Of a DNA stretch of 64,000 bases, positions 19,372 to 27,443 are shown in pieces. The stretch is from Betaproteobacteria bacterium. GTDB lineage: Bacteria; Pseudomonadota; Gammaproteobacteria; Burkholderiales; Burkholderiaceae_C. The notes beneath the pieces were generated by a model. The model was given only the letters and a program-made list of their open reading frames with translations, searched no databases and was not told where the DNA came from. Where the stretch lies: contig JABCYW010000006.1 in assembly GCA_013289985.1 (NCBI GenBank), positions 1 through 64,000 of the forward strand, written 5' to 3'. The number at the start of each line of letters is the position of its first letter. Position 1 is the stretch's first letter. The translations under genes and the position numbers were made by a program.

Positions 19372-21315
19372 ATGATGAAGATGGCCAGCTCCACATCGCT
19401 TCTTGCAAGTACGCTCCTGCTGTTCGTCGCAGTGGCTGGCGCCGCCCAGACCGATCCCATCGTGCAGGCCTGGCCGGCGCGCGCGCCCGTGCGAGACGCG
19501 GCCCTCGAGGCGCGCGTCGAGGCCGCGCTGAAGACCTTGACGCTGCGCCAGAAGATCGGACAGATGACGCAGCCCGAGATCCGCACGATCACGCCGGACG
19601 AGGTGCGCGAGTACGCGATCGGCACCGTGCAGAGCGGCGGCGGCAGTTGGCCCGGCGATGATCGCGGCGCCACGCCGGCACAGTGGCGGGCACTGTCCGA
19701 GCAATTCCAGGCCGCGGCCCTGCAGGCCACCCCGGGCATCCCGCTGATCTGGGGCGTCGACGCCGTGCACGGCCACAACAATGTCCGCGGTGCGACGCTC
19801 TTTCCGCACAACATCGGTCTGGGCGCCACGCGCGACGCCGACCTCGTGCGCGACATTGGCCGCGCCACTGCTCGCGCCGTGCGTGCCACCGGCCTGCAAT
19901 GGTCATTTGCGCCGACGCTGGCCGTCGTGCAGGACGTGCGCTGGGGTCGCACCTACGAGAGCTTCAGCGTCGACCCGGCCATCGTGCGCAGTCTTGGCCG
20001 AGCCGAGGTCGAAGGTCTGCAAGAGGGCATGCAGGACGGCCACGGCGTACTGGCTACGGCCAAGCATTTCGTCGCCGACGGGGGCACGCTCCGCGGCGTC
20101 GACCAGGGCGTCAGTCGCACCACGCCAACGGAGCTCGCGCAGATCCACGGGGCGGGGCACCTTGGCGCGCTGGATGCCGGCGTGCTGAGCGTCATGGTGT
20201 CGTTCAGCAGCTGGACCGACAGCGCCGGCCATGTCGAGCACGGCAAGATGCACGGCAACAAGACGCTGCTGACCGAGGTACTGAAGCAGCGGCTCGCGTT
20301 CGACGGCTTCATCGTCAGCGATTGGGAGGGCGTCGGGCAGGTGCCCGGCTGCATCCCGGAGGACTGCCCCGCGGCCATCAATGCAGGAATCGACATCATC
20401 ATGGTGCCGTTCCGATGGAAGGCTTTCATCGAGAACACCGTGCGCGAGGTGGAGCAGGGGCGCATCCCCATGGCCCGCATCGACGACGCGGTGCGGCGCA
20501 TCCTGCGCGTGAAGTTCAGCGTCGGCATGACGCCGCGGGTGCCGGCCACGGTGGAGGCGATGCAGGCCCCGGAGCTCGCGCGCCGCGCGGTGCGCGAGTC
20601 TCTCGTATTGCTCAAGCACAAGCCCGGGCTGCTGCCGCTACCCCGCACGGCGCACGTGCTGGTCGTCGGCGCGGCTGCCGACAGCCTCGCCCATCAGAGC
20701 GGCGGCTGGAGCGTGGATTGGCAGGACCGCGACACGACGAATGCCGACTTCCCGCAAGGCACGACGTTGCTGGCCGCGCTGCGTCAACGCCTGGGAACTG
20801 CCCAGGTCGTGTTCGATGCGGACGGCACGCAGCAGGACCCGGCGCGCTTCGACGCCGTCGTCGCCGTGCTGGCCGAGGCGCCGTATGCCGAGGGTGCAGG
20901 TGACATTCGCATCAACGAAAACCTGCGCCACAGCCTTCGCTACCCACAAGACCTGGCCGTGCTGCAGCGCGTCGCCGGCCACGGCGCGCCGGTCGTCACG
21001 CTGCTGTACTCCGGCCGGCCGCTCTATGTGAACGATCTCGCCAACCGCAGCGACGCCTTCATCGCCGCCTGGCTGCCGGGCACCGAGGGCGCGGGCATGG
21101 CCGATCTGCTCGTGGCGCCGGCCGCCGGCGAGCCGGCCTGGCCCGGCTTCACGGGGCGTTTGCCGTTCCCCTGGCCTGCTGGCCCTTGCCAGTTCAGCTC
21201 GCACGAACCCAAGCCTTGGCTACCCCTTGGCGGCGGCCTGAGCGGCAAGGAGACCCGGACGAATACCCGTCCCCTGCCTGATCCGCCCGATCCGCAGCCC
21301 ATCTGCCCGCTCTGA
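19372..21315 (+). CDS. glycoside hydrolase family 3 beta-glucosidase/exoglucanase, exported
   Basis: 647 residues with a signal peptide (LLASTLLLFVAVAGAAQ, cleavage after GAA/AGA near 25). The GH3 TIM barrel is complete: KHFVADGG and the nucleophile Asp317 in IVSDWEGV, plus the second alpha/beta domain to about residue 600 (GHGAPVVTLLYSGRPLY). It should cleave beta-linked glucose from oligosaccharides in the periplasm. Exo-beta-glucosidases of this group often carry an additional C-terminal domain of ~200 residues; here the protein stops soon after the PLGGGLS segment with a Pro-rich tail. Start ATG 19372 lacks a clear ribosome site; ATG 19381 is possible. Confidence 0.9.
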   Translation: MMKMASSTSLLASTLLLFVAVAGAAQTDPIVQAWPARAPVRDAALEARVEAALKTLTLRQKIGQMTQPEIRTITPDEVREYAIGTVQSGGGSWPGDDRGATPAQWRALSEQFQAAALQATPGIPLIWGVDAVHGHNNVRGATLFPHNIGLGATRDADLVRDIGRATARAVRATGLQWSFAPTLAVVQDVRWGRTYESFSVDPAIVRSLGRAEVEGLQEGMQDGHGVLATAKHFVADGGTLRGVDQGVSRTTPTELAQIHGAGHLGALDAGVLSVMVSFSSWTDSAGHVEHGKMHGNKTLLTEVLKQRLAFDGFIVSDWEGVGQVPGCIPEDCPAAINAGIDIIMVPFRWKAFIENTVREVEQGRIPMARIDDAVRRILRVKFSVGMTPRVPATVEAMQAPELARRAVRESLVLLKHKPGLLPLPRTAHVLVVGAAADSLAHQSGGWSVDWQDRDTTNADFPQGTTLLAALRQRLGTAQVVFDADGTQQDPARFDAVVAVLAEAPYAEGAGDIRINENLRHSLRYPQDLAVLQRVAGHGAPVVTLLYSGRPLYVNDLANRSDAFIAAWLPGTEGAGMADLLVAPAAGEPAWPGFTGRLPFPWPAGPCQFSSHEPKPWLPLGGGLSGKETRTNTRPLPDPPDPQPICPL

Positions 21316-21329
21316 TCGAGATCGATCAG
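21312..21329. terminator. hairpin spanning two convergent stop codons
   Basis: CTGATCG (21312-21318) pairs with CGATCAG (21323-21329) around a 4-base loop. It includes the stop codons of both the GH3 gene (plus) and the cytochrome c gene (minus), which end 10 bp apart. Possible bidirectional terminator; there is no T-tract. Confidence 0.4.
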
Positions 21330-22222
21330 GGTGGTGGGCTCTTGGCGGCGGACTTCGGCTTCGCCTCGACGCGGATCGGCGGAACGCTCTTGAGATAGAC
21401 GGCCATCGCGCGGCGGTCGGCGTCAGTCAGTTTGGACGTCCCGCGAACGACGGCCTTCATGCCCGAGCCCACGAGATCCGAATCCGGGGTCATGCCTGTC
21501 TTGAGCAGCGTCTGGATATCCGCGATGGACCAGTCGCCGATGCCCGTCGCGACGTCCGACGTGATGTTGGGCGCGTTCTGGCCATCGGGGCCGCCGACGT
21601 TGCCGGAGAACGCCATGGACGACTTCGTCGCCCCGAGGGCGTTGCGCGGCGTGTGGCACTCCTCGCAATGGCCCACGGCGTGAACGAGGTAGTCGCCGCG
21701 GTTCCATTCGGCGCTCCGCGTCGCATCGGGCGTCTTCACGCCCTCGTTGAAGAACAGCGTGCGCCAGCCGAGCAGCAGCGAGCGCCAGCCGAAAGGCGCC
21801 TTCGCCTCGTGCGGCTTGTTGGGCGCGGCTACCGGCGGCAGCGACATCAGGTAGGCGTAGATGTCGGCCGCATCGCCGTCGGTCATCCGGGTGAACGACG
21901 TGTACGGGAAGACCGGAAACAGGTACTCGCCGTGCTTACCCACGCCCTCACGCAGCGCGCGCCGGAATTCGGGCTCGCTCCACAGGCCGATTCCGTACTG
22001 CTTGTCGGGCGTGATGTTGGGTGCCCGAAACTTGCCGAACGGCGTGTCCAGCCCGAGGCCACCCGACGGCGCCGCGCTCGTGCCGTTGCCCGCATGACAG
22101 CCGATGCAGTCGCCGGCCTCGAACAGGTACTTTCCGCGTGCGACCGCCGCCGGGTCGGCGGCCTGCGCCCCGGCGATGGCGCATGCGAGCCAGGCTCCGG
22201 CGAGCCAGCGTGACGTTCTCAT
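21326..22222 (-). CDS. diheme c-type cytochrome, periplasmic
   Basis: 298 residues with a signal peptide (AWLACAIAGAQA, cleavage near 22) and two haem c sites: CIGCH near 40 and CEECH near 190. The two cytochrome domains resemble those of the membrane-associated electron-acceptor subunits of periplasmic dehydrogenases (alcohol, gluconate, sorbose). No dehydrogenase subunit lies nearby. It follows the Tat-exported phosphoesterase gene by 33 bp on the same strand, and GGAAGGA precedes the ATG. Both are probably transcribed from the ECF-type site at 23181-23210, linking this cytochrome to the sigma regulon. Confidence 0.9.
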   Translation of the reverse strand: MRTSRWLAGAWLACAIAGAQAADPAAVARGKYLFEAGDCIGCHAGNGTSAAPSGGLGLDTPFGKFRAPNITPDKQYGIGLWSEPEFRRALREGVGKHGEYLFPVFPYTSFTRMTDGDAADIYAYLMSLPPVAAPNKPHEAKAPFGWRSLLLGWRTLFFNEGVKTPDATRSAEWNRGDYLVHAVGHCEECHTPRNALGATKSSMAFSGNVGGPDGQNAPNITSDVATGIGDWSIADIQTLLKTGMTPDSDLVGSGMKAVVRGTSKLTDADRRAMAVYLKSVPPIRVEAKPKSAAKSPPP

Positions 22223-22255
22223 CGAGCAGATCCTTCCGATCCTGGCCGCGGCCGA

Positions 22256-23134
22256 TCAGGCGAGGCCACGGGTGGCCGGCTTCGCATCGCCCGCGTGCTC
22301 GGCCACCGTGCTGTAGCCGATACCCTTGAACGGATGCGCCGCGTCCCAGGGCACGGGCGTCCTCTTGGGCTGCGTGCCCGCCAGCGGGAACGGAAAGATG
22401 AGCGATTCGGCCGCGTGGTGCGCGATCTTGCCGGTCATCTCGTGGTGTTCCTGGTGGATGTGGCCGAAGAACACGGTGGTGTTCTGGTACGGCGTGAGGA
22501 TGTCGATCGCCTTGGCGCCGTCCTTGGTCGCCCAGTCCCACTGCGGGTAGAGGTCGAACAGCGGACGGTGGGCGAACACGACGACCGGCGCCGATTTGTC
22601 GAAGCGCGCCAGGTCGGCATGCAGCCATTCCAGCTGGCTCTCGCCGATGAGACCGTTCGGATCCGAGACGTTGTCCAGCGCGACGAAATGCACGCCCTTG
22701 TGGTCGAAGCTGTAGTGCCCGTTGCCGAACATCTGCTTGTACATCTCGCCGTTGTCCAGGCCCGCGTCGTTCTCGCCGGGGATGAAGCGGACGTCCTTGC
22801 ACTTGAGATCCGCCACGATGGACTTGAACTCGGTCATGCGACGCTGGCGCTCCTTGTCTTCGGGGGCCGCGTGGGTCAGGTCGCCGGTGAACATGATGAA
22901 GTCGGGCTGGTGCTCGAGGCTGTTCACCGCCGCGACGGCCTTGCGCAGCGTGTTCTTCGCTTCGGGGTTCGGCGGGCCCTCGAAACCCCAGTGGCTGTCG
23001 GTCAGCTGCACAAAGGAGAAATCCTGCCCGGCCGCAGCCAGCGCTCGACCCCACGGACCCAGGCCAGACGCCAGGACGGCGCCACCCAGGCCGGCGAGTT
23101 TGAGGAAATCGCGACGTTCGATGTGATTGCTCAT
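22256..23134 (-). CDS. Tat-exported calcineurin-like metallophosphoesterase
   Basis: 292 residues. ERRDFLKLAG at 6-15 is a twin-arginine export signal, so the folded metalloenzyme is periplasmic. Metal motifs: Asp46-x-His48, Asp85 in FTGDLTH, PGEND at 119-123, His189 in FAHRP, His225-x-His227 in GHIHQ. In calcineurin-like enzymes the third motif is GNHD/E, or GEHD in some exported relatives; here the usual catalytic His is Asn122. Substrate unknown. An ECF-type promoter lies ~47 bp upstream, and the cytochrome c gene follows by 33 bp. Confidence 0.87.
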   Translation of the reverse strand: MSNHIERRDFLKLAGLGGAVLASGLGPWGRALAAAGQDFSFVQLTDSHWGFEGPPNPEAKNTLRKAVAAVNSLEHQPDFIMFTGDLTHAAPEDKERQRRMTEFKSIVADLKCKDVRFIPGENDAGLDNGEMYKQMFGNGHYSFDHKGVHFVALDNVSDPNGLIGESQLEWLHADLARFDKSAPVVVFAHRPLFDLYPQWDWATKDGAKAIDILTPYQNTTVFFGHIHQEHHEMTGKIAHHAAESLIFPFPLAGTQPKRTPVPWDAAHPFKGIGYSTVAEHAGDAKPATRGLA

Positions 23135-23180
23135 GAGAATAAGTCCGATGAACGACGCCGGAACTCGACGCCTAAGCCTG

Positions 23181-23210
23181 CAATACCGTCAGAGCGCCCG
23201 GTTTATTCCC
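23181..23210 (-). promoter_or_regulatory. ECF-sigma-type promoter upstream of the phosphoesterase/cytochrome operon
   Basis: On the minus strand GGGAATAA (23203-23210), 16 bp, then GTATTG (23181-23186). Identical -35 box and spacing to the site before the sigma-factor gene (27444-27473). Predicted transcription start ~40 bp before the phosphoesterase ATG. Confidence 0.65.
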
Positions 23211-23344
23211 GAAAGACCAGACGTCCGTCAGTGACTTTCGATCAGCCCATCTGCTCGAGATGTTCTGGCCCCACGCCACGCTCGTGTCCCCGGTCCCCTG
23301 GCCGCACCGGGCCGTTGGCTCCGTGCGAAGAGGCGGTCGTCTCT

Positions 23345-23626
23345 CTACTGGCCGAAGGGGAGCAGCGGATCGATGGTCACAATTCGCGACGGCGACGGCG
23401 ACCTCGACGTCGGGGTCTTGGGCGGTCGCGGGTCGACAGGGCGGCGCTGCGCCGAACTTTCGTCGACCTTGATTGCGATTCCATGGTCCGCAGGATTGGC
23501 GCCAGCGCGAGTCGCCTCGGCCACCTCGGCCTTGTCTGACTTGTCCGGCATGTCGAACCTGGCCTGCGCGTTGGCACCAAGGGCGACGCTGAGCGCCAGC
23601 GTGGCGGTGATACGGGGGATGTTCAT
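23345..23626 (-). CDS. small exported protein of unknown function (93 aa)
   Basis: A signal peptide (TATLALSVALGANAQA, cleavage near 22) followed by a charged, Pro/Ser/Arg-rich and probably disordered mature part ending IDPLLPFGQ. I recognise no domain. AAGGA lies 6 bp before the ATG. Its N-terminus (MNIPRIT) resembles that of the DUF4148 protein upstream (MNIIRTT), perhaps reflecting common origin of the signal region. It follows the 72-residue gene by 26 bp and probably shares its transcript. Confidence 0.6.
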   Translation of the reverse strand: MNIPRITATLALSVALGANAQARFDMPDKSDKAEVAEATRAGANPADHGIAIKVDESSAQRRPVDPRPPKTPTSRSPSPSRIVTIDPLLPFGQ

Positions 23627-23652
23627 TTCGATTCCTTCGTGGGGTGGGAGAC

Positions 23653-23871
23653 CTATCCGTTGAGACAGGATTCGACCTGAGGGCCCAGGAATTCATGTCC
23701 GACTGCGCCACGTACGAAGAGATAGTTCTCCAGCGCCCGGTCACTGAGCCTGTCCATGTAGACCTGACCGTGGGCATCACACGGAAACGCGTAGTCATGC
23801 CCTGCGCTGAAGAGCGAATGGAAACGAAGTTCGAAACGAGTGCGTTCGAACGGTAGAGGCTCGCTGTTCAT
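23653..23871 (-). CDS. small hypothetical protein (72 aa)
   Basis: Compact, aromatic-rich sequence without signal peptide: FHSLFSAGHDYAFPCDAHG at 17-35, then a helical part with NNYL-like ENYLFVRGAVG and a final Cys. No domain recognised, though it has the look of a conserved small cytoplasmic protein. GGAG stands 6 bp before the ATG. It lies between the DUF4148 gene (80 bp upstream) and the 93-residue exported protein gene (26 bp downstream), all on the minus strand. Confidence 0.6.
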   Translation of the reverse strand: MNSEPLPFERTRFELRFHSLFSAGHDYAFPCDAHGQVYMDRLSDRALENYLFVRGAVGHEFLGPQVESCLNG

Positions 23872-23951
23872 GATGTTCTCCGGCGATCGAGTGGATAGCT
23901 CCGCATTCCGTCGTGCCGCTGCTCCGTGGACTTTCCCGCGGTGCGGGGGTC

Positions 23952-24482
23952 TCAGTGCGCGACGCCGCTTGCCGCTGTTGCAACCGAAGTCGGCTGCTGG
24001 CGGTCGCGCGACGCGCGGGCCTTGGCGTAGCGCTGCGGAAACGCTTCGTTGAGCTTCAGGCCGACTTCGCTGTCGGCGACGATGTCGCCGGTGCGGATGG
24101 CCTCGGCGAGTTCGGCCCTGACCTCCGCGCGCGTCTTGCCCGCCTGCGCGACCACGGCGGGATACCGCTGAGGGAATTCCTCGTTCAGCTTGAGTCCGCT
24201 ATCGCCTCCTGCCAGCATGTCGCCGGTGCGGATCGCCTCGGCCAGCTCGACCCTGACCTGCGCGCGGGTCATCGCGGGGCCTGCGGCGGGACGGGGATAG
24301 CGCTGCGGGTAGAGCTCGTTGAGCTTCAGACCGCTGTCGCCGGGGGCGAGGATGTCGCCGGTGCGGACGGCATCGGCCAGGTCGGCCTTGACCTGCTCGC
24401 GCGTCATGTCGGATTGCGCCTGGGCGGCGGTGCCGAACGCTGCAAGCAGCACCAACGAGATGGTCGTGCGGATGATGTTCAT
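23952..24482 (-). CDS. DUF4148 repeat protein, exported
   Basis: 176 residues: a signal peptide (LVLLAAFGTAAQA, cleavage near 23) followed by three tandem copies of the DUF4148 unit, each with the pattern T-R-x-x-V-x-x-x-L-A-x-A-x-R-T-G-D and GLKLNE-x-x-PQRY (copies near 27-62, 72-108 and 116-151). DUF4148 proteins are usually single-unit small periplasmic proteins of Burkholderiales with no assigned function. The start is fixed by the signal peptide. An ECF-type promoter lies ~84 bp upstream (24566-24595), placing it in the local sigma regulon with the two small genes that follow. Confidence 0.85.
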   Translation of the reverse strand: MNIIRTTISLVLLAAFGTAAQAQSDMTREQVKADLADAVRTGDILAPGDSGLKLNELYPQRYPRPAAGPAMTRAQVRVELAEAIRTGDMLAGGDSGLKLNEEFPQRYPAVVAQAGKTRAEVRAELAEAIRTGDIVADSEVGLKLNEAFPQRYAKARASRDRQQPTSVATAASGVAH

Positions 24483-24565
24483 TTGAAGCCTCTTCGATGT
24501 GATGCCTGGGGAGACGGCACGTCGGTTCGTCTGCCGTCGGTGTGGGGCCACGCTGGCCTCGTATG

Positions 24566-24595
24566 TCATACCGGCGCCGCGCTTCTGAAATTCCG
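24566..24595 (-). promoter_or_regulatory. ECF-sigma-type promoter upstream of the DUF4148 gene
   Basis: Minus strand: CGGAATTT (24588-24595), 16 bp, GTATGA (24566-24571). The -35 box is two to three bases off the GGGAATAA seen elsewhere, but the GGAAT core, 16-bp spacing and GTAT start of the -10 are kept. Divergent from the site at 24641-24670. Confidence 0.5.
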
Positions 24596-24640
24596 ACGGA
24601 CGCGAATCCACCGTTTCAGCAAGTGGGCTCTGTCTGATTC

Positions 24641-24670
24641 GGGAATAACGGTGCGATTTCTTCAGTCTTC
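24641..24670 (+). promoter_or_regulatory. ECF-sigma-type promoter upstream of the orphan anti-sigma gene
   Basis: GGGAATAA (24641-24648), 16 bp, GTCTTC (24665-24670), ending 43 bp before ATG 24714. The flanking GATT-C/T before the -35 is shared with the sigma-gene site at 27444. Confidence 0.65.
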
Positions 24671-24713
24671 CCAGAGCCGGCGCTGTCATCAGGTGCCACC
24701 AAGGAATGAGCCG

Positions 24714-25496
24714 ATGGAATCCGGATTCGACTTGCAGCTCCTGAGCGCCTATGTGGATGAGGCGCTGGATCTCCCCCAGCAATTGGAAATGCAGGCTCGC
24801 GTGGAGCGGGACGCGCGGCTGCGTGCGCGAGTGCAGAACCTGCGACAACTGCGGGAGGCCGTTCGCGCGCACGCCTGCCGGCACGTGGCGCCTGAGGAAC
24901 TGCTGCGGCGTCTTCGCGAATCCGCTGAAGTCGGTTCGCGGGCTGGTGAATGCCTGCCTTCAACCAGGATCGATTGGCGACGATGGTTCGCCTGGCAACC
25001 GATGGCGCTGGCGCTCGGTGTCGCCGGCCTGGCAGGCTGGGGCTTGAACCTCGGCCTGTGGCAGCCCGCACATGACGAGCGCCTGATGCAGGCGGCCGTG
25101 ACGAGTCACCTGCGAGCGACGACGGGGCCACGACTCGTGGATGTCGCATCCGCGGAGCGCCATACGGTGGCTCCGTGGCTCTCGACAAGGCTGGCCTTTT
25201 CCGCCCCGGTACCTGACGCCGACAAGGTCAACGCCACCCTCGTTGGCGCGCGCATCGAGAGCCTGGACGGACGCTCCGCGGAGGCGCTGGTCTATCGCCT
25301 GCGTGATCACGTCGTCGATGTCTTCGTCTTGCCCATGGCCGATGACGACGCCCCCGTGGTCACGGCTTCGCTGCGAGGGTTCAACGTGAGCCACTGGTCG
25401 CGCGGCGGGCTGCGCTATTGCGTGGTGTCTGATTTGCCCCGAAGGCAACTTGCTGCCTTTGTGCAGGCTGTCGAGAGGGTCGACGACGCAGTCTGA
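24714..25496 (+). CDS. anti-sigma factor, orphan copy
   Basis: 260 residues: N-terminal cytoplasmic helical domain (LSAYVDEALDLPQQLEMQAR near 10-29) without the His-Cys-Cys zinc motif, one membrane helix (around 97-113, PMALALGVAGLAGWG) and a periplasmic C-terminal domain with the paired segments HTVAPWLSTRLAFSAPV and SHWSRGGLRYCVVSD. These match the anti-sigma factor at 28066-28851 segment by segment (HHVVKPWLSSKLDFSPPV; AHWSQAGMAHWVISD), so the two are paralogues. No sigma gene is adjacent to this copy. AAGGA precedes ATG 24714. A site with the same promoter pattern as the sigma gene lies upstream. Confidence 0.82.
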   Translation: MESGFDLQLLSAYVDEALDLPQQLEMQARVERDARLRARVQNLRQLREAVRAHACRHVAPEELLRRLRESAEVGSRAGECLPSTRIDWRRWFAWQPMALALGVAGLAGWGLNLGLWQPAHDERLMQAAVTSHLRATTGPRLVDVASAERHTVAPWLSTRLAFSAPVPDADKVNATLVGARIESLDGRSAEALVYRLRDHVVDVFVLPMADDDAPVVTASLRGFNVSHWSRGGLRYCVVSDLPRRQLAAFVQAVERVDDAV

Positions 25497-25559
25497 CGCC
25501 AGACTCCTCTCGAGAATGCCAGATCCGCAGGGCGACGATCGGGGCGGATCGCCCGACAG

Positions 25560-27218
25560 TCACGCATCGAACGCGGCCTGGATGGGTTCCAGCGAGCGCA
25601 GCGCCGCCATCCGCGGTGACGCGGCGCCTGGCATCTTGTGGATGGACAGCCCCTGGAGCAGCGCGGGCTGCGCTCCGGCGCGCTCGAGCACGTCGACCGA
25701 CAGCAGGATGCGTGTGCCTTTCCTGGCCGCCACGGCACGCAGCCGTCGGGTTGCATCAACCGCCGGGCCCGCCGCCGTCAATCGACGCGACCCATAGTCA
25801 CCGATCTCGCCGAGCGCCACCGATCCGGCGTGCACGCAGATCGCGAAGTCGGGCATCACGCCGAACTCGGCCTCCCAATGACCGGACAGCTCGGACAGTG
25901 CGCTTTCGATGCGACGGGTGCCGGACAACGCGTTTCGACAAGCGCGGGGAAGATCGAGTTCGATGCCGAACACGGCGATCGTGCTCCCGGCGCACGGGTC
26001 GCACTCAATGCCTCCGGCCTTGTGAATCGCGGCCGTCACGGCGTTGCCGAACAGCCGGGACAGGAACACCGCGTCATGCGGCAGCAGGGTACTCGCGATG
26101 GCGTCGTTGTTGCGCCAGTCCACGCAGACGAGGACGACTTCCTGTTCGACGGCCGTCGCTGGATGCGGCCGTTCCGATGCACGATGGCGAGGTCGCAGCA
26201 ACGGAACGACGGCGATGTCGCCGCTGGGCCGCAGCTGGCAGGCGAGCCGGACTCCGGCGCCGGCGTCGATGCGCGCCAGCGTGGCCTGTTCCATCGGCCC
26301 GGGAGGAGGGCAGTGCGCTTCTCCGCCGGTCACGCGAACCCGGCAAGTCGAACAGCGCGCGCGTCCGCCACACAGCGCGACGTGCGGCAGGTGGTGGCTT
26401 CGGCTGGCCTCGAGCACCGTCCATCCGCGCGGCACGCGCACCGTTCGTTGCGGATACTCGATGCTGACGAGCGTGCGGAAGCGGCGTTCGACCCACGCTC
26501 GGATCGCACGCGCCGCGAACACCGACGCGATGGCCAGGAGGTAGATGCCCAGCAGGTCCTCGCGCACTTGCTGCAAGAAGGTGTTTCCGGCTGCAGGCAG
26601 GGCGATGCTGGCTTCGAGATGTCCGCGGTTGGCCAGGTCGGCCGCCAATTCCTTGCCCATGGCCAGAAAGCCCAGCCCGCCCAGCACCGGCAACAACAAC
26701 GCGGCAGAGAACAGCACACGGTGCAGGCGCCGATACAGCGGCCGCTGGGCGAACGCGAGATGAATGCCGAGGCATCCATGCAACCAGCCGGGCGCCAGCA
26801 GCGCCAGTTGGCGCCCTTGGCCGTCCGTCGCCCAGAGCGACCACACCACGCGGGCGTACTGCGGCGACTGCCGATACATCTCCCAGGCCAGACGGGTGCC
26901 CACGGCATGACCGATCAACAGCGTCGGAATGCCCAGTCCCAGCACGATCCGCAGCAGGTCGAGCGGCGCCATCCGCAGCGTGCGGCGGCTGTAGATGGCG
27001 TCGAAGGCGAGGGCGAGGTGAATGCAGACGGCGCCGTAGAGGATCACGGTGCCCGGCACGCTGTGCCACAGCGCCAGTGTCCATGCCAATCCGCGTTCGG
27101 CGACGGCTATCGACACCAGCCCGAGCGAGTGGTTGACGAAGTGCAGGGCCACGTAGGCGAAGAGCACCAGCCCGGACGCCAGGTGCAGGTCGCGTCGAGA
27201 GGGATGACGGAGCGTCAC
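25560..27218 (-). CDS. membrane cytochrome b / [2Fe-2S] ferredoxin / class III cyclase fusion (CyaC-like), catalytic site degenerate
   Basis: 552 residues in three parts. Residues 1-240: about six membrane helices with regularly placed His (26, 30, 67, 104, 147, 153), like succinate-dehydrogenase-type haem b anchors. Residues 250-340: [2Fe-2S] ferredoxin domain with Cys283, Cys289, Cys292 and Cys327. Residues 360-515: class III nucleotide cyclase domain. This is the architecture of the quinone/redox-responsive adenylate cyclase CyaC described in Sinorhizobium. Here the cyclase keeps Asp367 but reads CAGSTIAVFG where GD-x3-AxFG is expected, TAAGP instead of TxxGD and VDATRRL instead of VNxAxRL, so activity is doubtful. 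GTG 27218 lacks a ribosome site; see 27288-27314. Confidence 0.83.
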   Translation of the reverse strand: MTLRHPSRRDLHLASGLVLFAYVALHFVNHSLGLVSIAVAERGLAWTLALWHSVPGTVILYGAVCIHLALAFDAIYSRRTLRMAPLDLLRIVLGLGIPTLLIGHAVGTRLAWEMYRQSPQYARVVWSLWATDGQGRQLALLAPGWLHGCLGIHLAFAQRPLYRRLHRVLFSAALLLPVLGGLGFLAMGKELAADLANRGHLEASIALPAAGNTFLQQVREDLLGIYLLAIASVFAARAIRAWVERRFRTLVSIEYPQRTVRVPRGWTVLEASRSHHLPHVALCGGRARCSTCRVRVTGGEAHCPPPGPMEQATLARIDAGAGVRLACQLRPSGDIAVVPLLRPRHRASERPHPATAVEQEVVLVCVDWRNNDAIASTLLPHDAVFLSRLFGNAVTAAIHKAGGIECDPCAGSTIAVFGIELDLPRACRNALSGTRRIESALSELSGHWEAEFGVMPDFAICVHAGSVALGEIGDYGSRRLTAAGPAVDATRRLRAVAARKGTRILLSVDVLERAGAQPALLQGLSIHKMPGAASPRMAALRSLEPIQAAFDA

Positions 27219-27287
27219 TTGGGACTGTCGAATGAAGGGTGTCCACGACGATGCATGGGCACGCTTCGGGCGCCGTGAAATCCAGCT

Positions 27288-27314
27288 CTACCGTTTCGCA
27301 TCGAATGCGCTCAT
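27288..27314 (-). other. 8-codon frame ending in an in-frame amber codon upstream of the cyclase fusion
   Basis: ATG 27314 has GGAG 6 bp upstream and encodes MSAFDAKR, then TAG (27288-27290). It is in the same frame as the cyclase fusion (96 bp from GTG 27218), and no other stop separates the two. It sits ~57 bp after a predicted ECF promoter. It may be the original start of the cyclase gene interrupted by a nonsense codon, or a leader peptide. Confidence 0.5.
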
Positions 27315-27377
27315 CGTGAGCTCCTGGTTTGGCGCCGCCATGCGGGTCGACGCATTGTGGCTCGTTGGCCCTGGATG

Positions 27378-27407
27378 TGATACCGAGCCACCGTCCGAAT
27401 AATTCCC
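27378..27407 (-). promoter_or_regulatory. ECF-sigma-type promoter toward the cyclase fusion
   Basis: Minus strand: GGGAATTA (27400-27407), 16 bp, GTATCA (27378-27383). One base from the GGGAATAA box; divergent from the sigma-gene promoter 37 bp away. Confidence 0.6.
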
Positions 27408-27443
27408 GACGGATGCCAGAGCCCATCTGATCCAGTCGGATTT

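Noticed and set aside
18496-21315. 939-codon frame that would start inside the LysR gene
   Set aside because: The part before 19372 overlaps the LysR gene in another frame and has no similarity; the glycosidase begins at its signal peptide.
24013-24410. three spaced similar DNA blocks, considered as a possible CRISPR or intergenic repeat array
   Set aside because: They are the coding units of the triple DUF4148 protein, imperfect and in frame.
23913-24713. upstream extension of the orphan anti-sigma reading frame
   Set aside because: It runs antisense through the DUF4148 repeats; the ribosome site and N-terminal family match favour 24714.
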